Shown: piece after piece, positions 25,976 to 34,004 of the stretch
How positions within the stretch are numbered: the stretch's first letter is position 1
Layout of the letters: each line of letters opens with the position of its first letter
Program-made: the position numbers and the translations under genes
The notes under the pieces: model-generated
Databases searched by the model: none
Told to the model about the DNA's origin: nothing
What the model saw: only the letters and a program-made list of their open reading frames with translations
Assembly (NCBI GenBank): GCA_027451525.1
Contig: DAIDJF010000008.1
Span: 45,621-109,620 of the forward strand
Direction of reading: 5' to 3'
From: Ktedonobacterales bacterium
GTDB lineage: Bacteria; Chloroflexota; Ktedonobacteria; Ktedonobacterales; Ktedonobacteraceae
DNA length: 64,000 nt

Positions 25976-26461
25976 TCATGAATGTGCAGGTTCAAAAGCG
26001 ATCACGGTACTCATATGAGCCAGGGCACGCACGTCCTCTTCGCTGCCATCGATGCGGTAGCCCATCAGACGGGGGAGTACGCGGATGAGGAGCGGGTTGC
26101 GTCGAGCGTAGTCTAAAACTTTGGCCTCGGCTTCATCTGCAGAGAGATGTTGGGCGAGGACGCTCAACTGGCGTAGCCCAACGTGGATGGTTACTTGCGG
26201 CGTTTTCTCGATATTTTTGACCCAATCTGATTGTGTACCCCAGCCTGCCAGGACGTAATAGGTATCGCTGGTCGTGTCATGCTGCAATACCTCTAACACT
26301 ACCTGGCGTGGTAGACCACTTTTGCGTCCAATATGTGTGAGGAGGAGGAAGCGGCCCATTGCTAGCCAGCCGAGATGCAGGCGAAAGAGCCAGATAGGAA
26401 GCCGGTAGAACAGACGGGCCAGGCCAGATGGAGGTCGTACGTCTCGGATTTTCGTAGGCAT
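25976..26461 (-). CDS. Nitroreductase/quinone reductase-family deazaflavin (F420)-dependent oxidoreductase
   Basis: A 161-residue split-barrel protein. MGRFLLLTHIGRKSGLPRQV and YYVLAGWGTQSDWVKNIEKT, then VTIHVGLRQLSVLAQHLS, match the Ddn-like family (DUF385), where the 'GRKSG' and 'GG/GW...P.W..N' segments bind coenzyme F420. Such enzymes reduce quinones, nitro compounds or unsaturated lactones. Some relatives bind heme or fatty acids instead. It faces the amylosucrase-like gene across two long palindromes, and the TetR gene follows it, so it is probably stress- or substrate-induced. Confidence 0.88.
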   Translation of the reverse strand: MPTKIRDVRPPSGLARLFYRLPIWLFRLHLGWLAMGRFLLLTHIGRKSGLPRQVVLEVLQHDTTSDTYYVLAGWGTQSDWVKNIEKTPQVTIHVGLRQLSVLAQHLSADEAEAKVLDYARRNPLLIRVLPRLMGYRIDGSEEDVRALAHMSTVIAFEPAHS

Positions 26462-26509
26462 GATAAGACATTTCCCTTCTTGTAGTCATAACGCGCAAAA
26501 TCCTGTGCT

Positions 26510-26559
26510 GTACAGTGCACAATAATAACTGACCGGTCAGTTATTATTGTGCACTGTAC
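26510..26559. promoter_or_regulatory. Perfect 50-bp palindrome containing a TetR-type operator
   Basis: All 25 base pairs match around the centre at 26534/26535. The inner 18 bases (26526-26543) read TAACTGACCGGTCAGTTA, a typical TetR/AcrR dyad. Located between divergent genes starting at 26461 and 26755. Confidence 0.85.
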
Positions 26560-26565
26560 TCGCTG

Positions 26566-26607
26566 CCTTTGTCAATAACTGACTAATCAGTTAGTTATTG
26601 ACAAAGG
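26566..26607. promoter_or_regulatory. Second long inverted repeat (42 bp, two mismatched pairs) with related operator core
   Basis: Arms 26566-26586 and 26587-26607 pair at 19 of 21 positions. An 18-base core at 26576-26593, TAACTGACTAATCAGTTA, is nearly the same as the core of the first palindrome and is 50 bases from it. TTGACA at 26598-26603 lies in its right arm. Confidence 0.8.
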
Positions 26608-26754
26608 AGATGTGGGGAATCTTGCGCTATGAGGAGCTCATCGGTCAGCAAGACAAAAATAAAAACGTTCTTTTCGCGATTCCTTCTCTGATGAGATGTG
26701 TGCTATAGTATATTTACCGCAAGCGAAGTATCTTATCTTGGAGGTTTTTTTATC

Positions 26755-28662
26755 ATGATGGTTTCATCGCGAGACCTGTGGCCTGTAATCCGTGAGCGTC
26801 TGAGCATAGTGTTCAGCGAAGACGCGCAACGTGCGATATTTTTCACGCGCCTGGAGGGACATTTTGCTGTCCTTGTTGATTTATTATCAAATCTTTATGG
26901 GCAACGAGATGATTTTGTCGAGCAACTAGAACGGATTTGCGTGACGGCTGCGCAGGCATTCATTGCGCGCCCGGCAGCATTGCACGTGCTTGATACCAGT
27001 CGAGATGAACGGTGGTTTCAGAGTGAGCGCATAGTGGGAGGGGTATGCTATGTTGATCTTTACGCAGGCAATTTAGCGGGTATTCGCGCGCGTATTCCTT
27101 ACTTTGAGGAACTAGGTTTGACATATTTGCATTTGATGCCACTTTTCCGCGTGCCGGTGCCCTTTAACGATGGCGGGTATGCGGTGAGCAGTTTTCGCGA
27201 GGTGCGACCAGAACTGGGGACGATGGAAGAATTGGCAGAGTTGGCGACTGAGTTACGCGCGCATGGTATCAGTCTGGTACTTGATTTCGTGATGAATCAT
27301 ACTTCAGATGAACATGAGTGGGCCTTGCGGGCAAAGGCAGGCGACCCGGTATATCAGGGCTATTACTGGATGTTTCCAGATGAAACGATGCCGAGACGTT
27401 ATAGTCAGACATTACGCGAGATTTTCCCAGAGCATGCTCCTGGTAGTTTTACCTATGTTGCAGAGGCGCAACGTTGGGTGTGGACGACGTTTCATCCGTA
27501 CCAGTGGGATCTCAATTATGCTAATCCGGCACTTTTTAATGCGATGTTGGGAGAGATGCTTTTTCTGGCTAATCAAGGGGTTGAGGTCCTGAGACTGGAT
27601 GCAGTTCCTTTTATTTGGAAACAATTGGGTACTAATTGTGAAAATCTGCCGCAGGCACATGAGCTTATTGCGGCATTCAATGTGCTAATGAGAGTTGCTG
27701 CGCCTGCGACGGTTTTCAAAGCGGAAGCGATTGTGCATCCCGATGAAATTGCGAAATACATAGGGCGTGAGTGTGAGATCAGTTATAACCCTTTATTAAT
27801 GGTTTTATTATGGGAAGCGTTAGCTACAACAGAGACGCGCTTGTTGCAGTATAGCATGAAGAAGCGTTTTGCTATTCCGGCGAATGCTGCCTGGGTGAAC
27901 TATGTGCGTAGCCATGATGATATTGGTTGGGGCTTTGCGAACGAGGATTGTGCCGAAATTGGTATTGATGCATGGGGGCATCGCAACTTTCTGAACGATT
28001 TTTATACGGGGCGATTTGGGGGTAGTTTTGCGAATGGTCTACCATTTGGCTATAATCCGCAAACCAACGATATGCGTATTTGTGGTACAACGGCATCGTT
28101 GGCTGGTTTGGAGCAAGCACTACATCGGGGAGATACTGTTGCTATTGGGCTGTCTATCCAGCGTATTTTAGCGATCATGGGCGTGATATTTGCCGCTGGG
28201 GGTATTCCATTGCTCTATCTGGGTGATGAGGTTGGTACACTTAATGATTATGGATATCAGCATGATAGCAGCAAGTCTTATGATAATCGCTGGGTTCATC
28301 GCCCTTTTGCGAATGAGAACGTGTTGATGCAACGACATGATCCTACAACAGTAGCAGGGCGTATCTTTGGTCCCATACAGCAGATGATCGCGTTACGCAA
28401 GAAACATGCTATTTTTGCCGCAGATTGTCTCACACGCTGGCTCGATAGCAATAACGGGCATATCGCACTTTTTGTGCGTCAGAGAGATCAGGAAGCGATT
28501 TATGTGGCAGTGAATTTTAGTGCATATCCGCAAACCTGTGATTTGCGTCGCTTTGTTAACAATACGCAGATGACTGATATGTTAAGCGAAACGGTATATG
28601 AAAGCGATCAACCTGTGACACTTCCGCCCTATGGTCTTGTGTGGCTACACTGTGTGCGTTAG
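26755..28662 (+). CDS. Amylosucrase-like glycoside hydrolase family 13 enzyme
   Basis: TTGGAGG is 9 bases before ATG 26755; 635 residues. After an N-terminal helical domain (about 1-90) comes a GH13 barrel. Conserved regions include LVLDFVMNHTSDEHEW, the nucleophile Asp in VEVLRLDAVPFIWKQLG, the acid/base Glu in TVFKAEAIVHPDEIAKYIG, and the transition-state Asp in NYVRSHDDIGWGF. ENLPQAHELIAAFN and the domain order match amylosucrase (GH13_4), which makes alpha-glucan from sucrose or transfers glucosyl groups. Sucrose hydrolase is the close alternative. It stands alone; no sucrose transport genes are nearby. The promoter overlaps or adjoins the palindromes. Confidence 0.9.
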   Translation: MMVSSRDLWPVIRERLSIVFSEDAQRAIFFTRLEGHFAVLVDLLSNLYGQRDDFVEQLERICVTAAQAFIARPAALHVLDTSRDERWFQSERIVGGVCYVDLYAGNLAGIRARIPYFEELGLTYLHLMPLFRVPVPFNDGGYAVSSFREVRPELGTMEELAELATELRAHGISLVLDFVMNHTSDEHEWALRAKAGDPVYQGYYWMFPDETMPRRYSQTLREIFPEHAPGSFTYVAEAQRWVWTTFHPYQWDLNYANPALFNAMLGEMLFLANQGVEVLRLDAVPFIWKQLGTNCENLPQAHELIAAFNVLMRVAAPATVFKAEAIVHPDEIAKYIGRECEISYNPLLMVLLWEALATTETRLLQYSMKKRFAIPANAAWVNYVRSHDDIGWGFANEDCAEIGIDAWGHRNFLNDFYTGRFGGSFANGLPFGYNPQTNDMRICGTTASLAGLEQALHRGDTVAIGLSIQRILAIMGVIFAAGGIPLLYLGDEVGTLNDYGYQHDSSKSYDNRWVHRPFANENVLMQRHDPTTVAGRIFGPIQQMIALRKKHAIFAADCLTRWLDSNNGHIALFVRQRDQEAIYVAVNFSAYPQTCDLRRFVNNTQMTDMLSETVYESDQPVTLPPYGLVWLHCVR

Positions 28663-28697
28663 GGGAAGTAAAAATGCTTTGTAAAGCTGAGTCAGGT

Positions 28698-28723
28698 ATG
28701 GCCGAGTATCCCTCGGCCATTTT
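28698..28723 (+). terminator. Rho-independent terminator of amylosucrase-like gene
   Basis: A 9-bp GC-rich perfect stem (28698-28706 with 28712-28720), 5-base loop, TTT tail. Confidence 0.85.
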
Positions 28724-28853
28724 GCTTGCGCAAATGCAGATGTGGAAAGAGGAAGTGACTCTATCTCGCCTGCTTAAACAAAACTATGAAACGTTATAAA
28801 GGGACTGCGTTTTACTTCTGAGTGGTTTTTGAGTATGAGGTCGTAATTCTGGC

Positions 28854-29615
28854 TCAATGCATGTGTAAGCCGCCGTTGATATCGAGAGTGGTGCCTGTTA
28901 TGTATGAACTCTCATCTGAAGCTAGAAACAGGATGGATTTAACAATATCATCAACGGTAGCAATCCGACCTATTAGCGTGCCACGGCTCAATTCTGCTTT
29001 GCGTTCCTCGCTCATTGGCGCACCTGTGATGTCGGTATCGACCATCGAGGGGGCGACACAGTTAACGCGGATACCGAGCGGGGTAAGTTCGCGCGCAATG
29101 GCTTTGGTGAAGCCCATGATAGCTGCTTTTGCCGCGCTGTAGTGGGAGGAGCCGAAGACGCCGCCGCCGCGTTGCCCTGAAACGGAAGATAGTGAGACGA
29201 TGGTTCCCCCGCCACGTTTCAGGAGGGCAGGGACGGCAGCTTGTGTTGTCAAAAAAGTACCTTTGAGATTGACATCTACAACTAAATCATATTCTTCTTC
29301 AGAGATGTCAAGGAAACGAGTGGGGCGGGTCAGACCTGCCACGTTGATAAGAATATCTAGTCCACCAAATGTTTCTGTAATGTGCTGTACTACATTGAGC
29401 ATGGCCTGTTTATCACGTACATCAGCAACCATCCCTAGTGACGGGCTAATTGTTTCTAACTCTCGTGTAATGCTCTGTACGTGCTCAGAGACGATATCGG
29501 TAATTACCACTTTTGCGCCTTCTTTTGCCAGAGCGAGTGCGGTGGCGCGTCCAATACCACGTTGTGAGCCTGCCCCTGTGACTAATACAACTTTGTTGGT
29601 AAATCTATCTTGCAT
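28854..29615 (-). CDS. SDR-family oxidoreductase (FabG-like)
   Basis: A 253-residue classical short-chain dehydrogenase. The cofactor motif is VLVTGAGSQRGIGRATALAL, NVAGLTRP holds the structural Asn, the catalytic Ser is in SLSSVSGQRG, and the Tyr/Lys pair is YSAAKAA. The 'VITDIV' end of strand 2 with Asp favours NAD(H). The C-terminus ITGTTLDINGGLHMH is typical of 3-oxoacyl-ACP reductase-like and glucose-dehydrogenase-like SDRs. The insertion QRGGGVFGSSH before the Tyr is a little longer than usual. Single gene; substrate not predictable. Confidence 0.92.
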   Translation of the reverse strand: MQDRFTNKVVLVTGAGSQRGIGRATALALAKEGAKVVITDIVSEHVQSITRELETISPSLGMVADVRDKQAMLNVVQHITETFGGLDILINVAGLTRPTRFLDISEEEYDLVVDVNLKGTFLTTQAAVPALLKRGGGTIVSLSSVSGQRGGGVFGSSHYSAAKAAIMGFTKAIARELTPLGIRVNCVAPSMVDTDITGAPMSEERKAELSRGTLIGRIATVDDIVKSILFLASDESSYITGTTLDINGGLHMH

Positions 29616-29708
29616 GAGAGGATCCCTTTCCTGGACTATCGTACATACTGATTACTAAAGGTTTGTGCTGGGAAGGATGACGATATCTGAACTGTATTTA
29701 AGAGTATA

Positions 29709-29769
29709 TCATCAAAAAAGAGAGCCATGGTTGGGAAAATTTCCCAACCATGGCTCTCTTTTTTGATGA
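29709..29769. terminator. Very long perfect hairpin terminator (30-bp stem)
   Basis: Arms 29709-29738 and 29740-29769 match at all 30 positions around base 29739, and include six A and six T residues that serve as U-tracts on both strands. It ends the HAF-repeat lipoprotein gene. Confidence 0.9.
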
Positions 29770-29785
29770 AGTCAAGTTGAAGGGT

Positions 29786-30808
29786 CTATTGTTTAGTGGC
29801 GAGCATTCCGTCGGTGTTGCCTGTGCCATCGACGTAGAAACCGACGAGGTCTGCGTTATCGTTGATGCCGTTGATCGTGGTTGTCCCGACGCCGTTGGGG
29901 TCGTCGATAGATTGCCAGTGCGCTTTATGTAACGGGTCAGAGAGCAGGAAGCCATGTGTCTGCGCGTTGTTGCCTGTGCCGATTGTGTAGGCTCCGACGA
30001 TCTGGTCATGGATATTGATGCCCAGGAACATTGTGGCGGTCACATTGGCTGTCCCCGTGTAGTCGAATACTTTGGTGGTGTTGCCTTTTACGAGGAAGCC
30101 GTGCATGATGCCATTGCCATCGGTAAAGGTTCCGACGATATCCCCATTGTTGTTGATGCTGGTTGCCATTGCGCTCACTGCACTAGAAGAGAAGCTTTTC
30201 ATGCGGATGATCTGGAACTGTCCTGTATGGCGGTTTAGTTTGTAGGCGTGATCATTTCCCTTGTTATCAGTATAGAAGCCTACCGCAATGCCTTGGTCGT
30301 TGATACCCAGGAGCTGATTGACCTTGACATTATTCGATACGCCAGTGTTGGGGTCCTGGTAAGATGTGAAGTGACCGTCCCATTTGATGAAGCCGAAGTT
30401 ATTTCCATTCCCATCAACCCAGAAACCTGCAGTGTTGCCATCGTTGTTGATTGCTACAACCTGAGTTTGCACAGAGTCTGGGAAATTCTCATTGGCGTAG
30501 TTATTCTGTCCATAGGGGCGTGAGAGCGTGTACCCTTTGTTGGGATGGAGTGTACCATTGACGACTGTGCCGCTACCGAAGTAACCGGCAATCACGCCAT
30601 GCTTGTTGATACCGAGTAACTGGTTGAATGTCGGGTCATTACTGTTATTAAGGGTTGTAAAGCGGTATGACCCTGGAGCATTTGAGATCGAGTTACTGAG
30701 TGTTGTTGCTGATGATGGAGTTACTGCGAGGCTGCCGCAAGCGGCCATAATCAAGATCAGGAAGCCTAATGCGGTTGCCGCAAAGACTTTTTGGTAGCGA
30801 TGGAACAT
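29786..30808 (-). CDS. Secreted lipoprotein with six HAF-type repeats
   Basis: ATG 30808 follows AAAGGAGAT by 6 bases; the protein has 340 residues. The signal peptide ends in LILIMAACGS, a lipobox with Cys24, so it is likely lipid-anchored outside the membrane. The mature part is six repeats of the form 'GIN..G.IVG.Y.D..G..HGF' (for example ATSINNNGDIVGTFTDGNG and LLGINDQGIAVGFYTDNKG), the HAF/extracellular propeller-like repeat. The Asp/Asn/Gly-rich turns could bind Ca2+. The role is unknown; binding or adhesion is usual for such proteins. It is single and ends at a 30-bp hairpin. Confidence 0.85.
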   Translation of the reverse strand: MFHRYQKVFAATALGFLILIMAACGSLAVTPSSATTLSNSISNAPGSYRFTTLNNSNDPTFNQLLGINKHGVIAGYFGSGTVVNGTLHPNKGYTLSRPYGQNNYANENFPDSVQTQVVAINNDGNTAGFWVDGNGNNFGFIKWDGHFTSYQDPNTGVSNNVKVNQLLGINDQGIAVGFYTDNKGNDHAYKLNRHTGQFQIIRMKSFSSSAVSAMATSINNNGDIVGTFTDGNGIMHGFLVKGNTTKVFDYTGTANVTATMFLGINIHDQIVGAYTIGTGNNAQTHGFLLSDPLHKAHWQSIDDPNGVGTTTINGINDNADLVGFYVDGTGNTDGMLATKQ

Positions 30809-31464
30809 GTCGTTATCTCCTTTTAATGGGTAACTTGCCACAAAAGTTTTTGTGAGTTGTGTATATATTTTTTAGTCTATCTATGACGATCTTTTAAAAT
30901 TTGTTTGCGTCAAGAGGTCTGTCACAACTCTTGTGCTAAGTATGCCGTATAGGGCACTTGAAAATAAGATCACAGACTAGTCATTTACTGGTCTTTTTGG
31001 CAAATGTTTTAGAGAGCACGAAGAAAGACTATGAAAGGTGTATGAAGACTCACTGGCACAAAGCGCAGACAAGAGCACGCAACACCTTTTGTCCTCGCCC
31101 CCAATGTCTTTTTTAGATGTTGGTATGATAAGCTCCTCAAAAGAGAGATTTCTCTCTTTTATGTTCAGCAGAGTATCGAATGAGCATCTTTTTATTCTCC
31201 TATCTATAATGTTTACAGCGTATTTTACATGTTTTGTTGTTATCTTTGCGTGTAGTTTTGCGATAAAAATGTTTTTAAAATTAAAGTAGTGGCTTGAAAA
31301 AATATAAAATTGCATTATACTAAAGTTGATTGGATGAGGGTATATGTACAAAAATATATACCGAAAAAGAATCATTCTATTAACGAGAGTCAGAAAAGGA
31401 TTCCCACGATTTGATGCTGTACAGCGTTTTGTAGTACTCAAGCTAGCGCGGAGGTTCATTTGTT
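30809..31464. other. AT-rich intergenic region without a supported gene
   Basis: About 655 bases. Open frames here are low-complexity and lack ribosome sites. A small hairpin AAAAGAGAGATT/TCTCTCTTTT lies at 31139-31160. The last 150 bases are very AT-rich and probably hold the promoter of the gene at 31465. Confidence 0.6.
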
Positions 31465-32277
31465 ATGAGTCATCCATTGGACGTCAGCAATATATCCTCG
31501 CCGATTCCCGGACAAATACAGAAGCACACCAAACGTTACTTTAAGCTGAAAACACGTACGCGCCTCCTGCTCGTGTTTTTTGGCAGTGTTGCTATCATCT
31601 CTGGATGGTTCTTGCCATGGTATACCGTCAATTACTTCCTCACTGTGGATGCATGGCGTGTAACTGCCGATGGTACCCATTATGATAATGTGGCCCAATT
31701 AACAGGAGCTAATAATCTCATACAAAAATATGGCGAGAACATTGCACAAAACGAGTACAGCGGAGGCGATTTGGTCAAGGAGGGCTTTATTAAGGTGGAT
31801 CAAGACACCTTCTATAGGTGGCTAGCTCTGGTTGCTCTGATTCTGGTGGCGATTAAGCTCGACGACTTGAGGTTCAATGCGATAGTGGTAGTGTATCTAA
31901 AAAAGGTGCTTGATTTTGTAAAAATCCTGCTCCTCTTAACCCAGGTAGGATGGGTACTCTGGTATTGTGTTCAAACCACTTCGCTAGCATGGATCGATAA
32001 TGTAGCCAGAACAGAGATGATTCGTTTTCTTGGCACCAGTAATGGTATTCTCTTTATACAGCCCGGCCTCTCTACTGGTCTCATTTGTCTTGCATTGGGG
32101 CTGATTCTCAGTGCTCTTGGCGTCTTCTCCGGTGATAAAGTTGCACCAGTCAATGCGTACACTACTGACTCAACGTGGTCCAACAGGTTTCGGCTGACTG
32201 CGGGAGCGTGTGCTGTTATTGGAGTCCTGTTTTTTATCATCATGGTGGTCACATCTACGGGTAGGTTCCCTCACTAA
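31465..32277 (+). CDS. Unknown polytopic membrane protein
   Basis: A 270-residue protein with five predicted TM helices: about 31-53 (RLLLVFFGSVAIISGWFLPW), 116-131, 140-163, 195-218 and 240-263. The 60-residue loop after TM1 would be outside the cell. The family is not recognised. The GWFLPWY motif after TM1 recalls membrane proteins with an extracytoplasmic loop between paired helices. The ribosome site is weak (GCGGAGG about 9 bases upstream). Isolated gene, with a terminator after it. Confidence 0.75.
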   Translation: MSHPLDVSNISSPIPGQIQKHTKRYFKLKTRTRLLLVFFGSVAIISGWFLPWYTVNYFLTVDAWRVTADGTHYDNVAQLTGANNLIQKYGENIAQNEYSGGDLVKEGFIKVDQDTFYRWLALVALILVAIKLDDLRFNAIVVVYLKKVLDFVKILLLLTQVGWVLWYCVQTTSLAWIDNVARTEMIRFLGTSNGILFIQPGLSTGLICLALGLILSALGVFSGDKVAPVNAYTTDSTWSNRFRLTAGACAVIGVLFFIIMVVTSTGRFPH

Positions 32278-32322
32278 CGTCGTGAGCATCATCCCCAATT
32301 TTTCTGAAATCATTCGATGGGT

Positions 32323-32364
32323 AGCAAAGAGGAATAGCAAGTGGGGCAATGCATCCTCTTTGCT
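32323..32364. terminator. Rho-independent terminator between convergent genes
   Basis: An 11-bp stem (32323-32333 with 32354-32364), then TTATTT, between the membrane protein gene and the GH4 gene. Confidence 0.8.
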
Positions 32365-32390
32365 TTATTTGCTGGATGGTGGGCTAGCTT

Positions 32391-33686
32391 TTAGTGTAGC
32401 GGTGGAATGAGCGTGCCGTGCGCCGCGAAGAGATCGTCAACAAGTTGGTGTATCTCGTCAAGCGTAAGTTCTGCCGATGTATGGGGATCAAACATAGCGG
32501 CATGATAGACGTGCGCTTTTTTGCCGGTTAATACGGCTTCAACGACCAGTCCTTGTACATTGATATTGCTCATTTGTATGGCTGCAAGTTGTGGTGGAAT
32601 GGAGCCAATCACTGTTGGTTGAATACCGGCCGCGTCGATCAAACAGGGAACTTCAACGCAACATTCTTGTGGAAGATTGGTAATCAAATTTGTATTCATC
32701 ACGTTGCCATAGATGACGCGCGGTGTGTTTGTTTCGATAGAGTGGATAATAAGAGCGGCATATTCGCCACTCATATCTGGGTGAAAAACTGCTGTACCAT
32801 CCAGCAGTTTTTGGCGCATCTGCTCCCACCAGGCATTTTGCACGTTACAGCGGCGAATGTATTCATCAATCGGGATATGGAAGCGTTCGATGAGATCTGG
32901 GCGATCACGGCGAATGAAGAACTGGTTGTATTCCGCGCAATGCTCACTCGATTCGGTCACGAAATATCCTAAGCGTTGGAATATTTCAAAGCGTACCGGA
33001 TCTTTCTCCCATATCTCGGTGTGCTGAGCGGCTGCGCGCAGTAGTGGATAGGCATCTTGTCCCTGGTAGGTTAGCTCCAAATAGAAAGCCATATGGTTGA
33101 TGCCTGCGCAGCGATAGGTTAATGCGTGAGGAGCGAGTCCCATATATGAGGCGAGTTGTTTTGCCGTCCCCTGCACACTATGGCACAGGCCAATAGACTT
33201 GATTTTTGTAGCTTTCGAGACAGCCCAGGTGTTCATGGCCATTGGATTGACGTAGTTCAGGAAGGTAACATCAGGGCAGACTTCTTCCATATCACGGCAC
33301 ATGTCTAGCATGACTGGAATAGTGCGCAATGCACGGAAGATGCCACCAATACCGAGGGTATCGGCAATGGTCTGCTGTAATCCGTAGCGTTTTGGCACGT
33401 CGAAGTCAATTACTGTCGATGGGTAGCCGCCGACTTGGATGGTGTTAATGACATAGTCTGCCCCGGTCAAGGCTTCTTTTCGATTGCTATAAGTTGTAAT
33501 TGTTGGGTGGGCATTGAGGGATTCGGCTACACGTCTGGCCATAATTTCCGCAACGCGGAGACGTTCAGGGTCAATATCCATCAACGCAATTTCGGATTCG
33601 GCAAGTTCGGGAAAGGAAAGGATATCACCGAGCAGATTTAAGGTGAAAACGACGCTCCCTGCACCAATAAAGGTAATTTTTGACAT
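32391..33686 (-). CDS. GH4-family alpha-galactosidase/alpha-glucosidase-like enzyme
   Basis: A 431-residue GH4 protein. The N-terminal ITFIGAGSVVFTLNLLGDIL binds NAD+; the family uses NAD+ and a divalent metal to cleave glycosides by redox elimination. Metal-site Cys168 is in IGLCHSVQGT, with Asn148 in NYVNPMAMNTW and His in GINHMAFYLEL. The CHSVQGT form is typical of MelA/AglA-type alpha-galactosidases that act on unphosphorylated sugars, where 6-phospho-glycosidases differ. It is probably cytosolic. Isolated gene; no transporter alongside. Confidence 0.92.
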   Translation of the reverse strand: MSKITFIGAGSVVFTLNLLGDILSFPELAESEIALMDIDPERLRVAEIMARRVAESLNAHPTITTYSNRKEALTGADYVINTIQVGGYPSTVIDFDVPKRYGLQQTIADTLGIGGIFRALRTIPVMLDMCRDMEEVCPDVTFLNYVNPMAMNTWAVSKATKIKSIGLCHSVQGTAKQLASYMGLAPHALTYRCAGINHMAFYLELTYQGQDAYPLLRAAAQHTEIWEKDPVRFEIFQRLGYFVTESSEHCAEYNQFFIRRDRPDLIERFHIPIDEYIRRCNVQNAWWEQMRQKLLDGTAVFHPDMSGEYAALIIHSIETNTPRVIYGNVMNTNLITNLPQECCVEVPCLIDAAGIQPTVIGSIPPQLAAIQMSNINVQGLVVEAVLTGKKAHVYHAAMFDPHTSAELTLDEIHQLVDDLFAAHGTLIPPLH

Positions 33687-34004
33687 GTTTTTCCTCTTCT
33701 CATTTCTTCATCCTAAGATAGTGTTATCCTGCGTGTTTAGAAATTACATGCAGATTGTACACATGTTGGTTGTAGGACGAATACAGTATTGTTTGCTTCT
33801 TAACCATACTACAACCTTTTCTTCACAGCTTTATCCCATTGAACTGCTATTTTAGAATGAAACAAACTGCTATGTGCTGAAATGAAGCGGCTGAGTTGTT
33901 TGGCGATCTTCATCACCATATTTTATCTTATCCCGAACAGGATGTTGAGGGAATGAAGGTGGTGCTGAAATATATTCTAGTATGTGCAGGGAAATGAAAA
34001 GAAA
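33687..34004. other. Divergent intergenic region, no gene seen
   Basis: About 318 bases between the GH4 gene and the propeller gene. It is AT-rich and should hold both promoters. No convincing repeat or small ORF. Confidence 0.5.

Noticed and set aside
30977..31459. A 160-codon minus-strand frame in the AT-rich gap
   Set aside because: Low-complexity, Phe/Ile/Lys-rich translation without domain or ribosome site.
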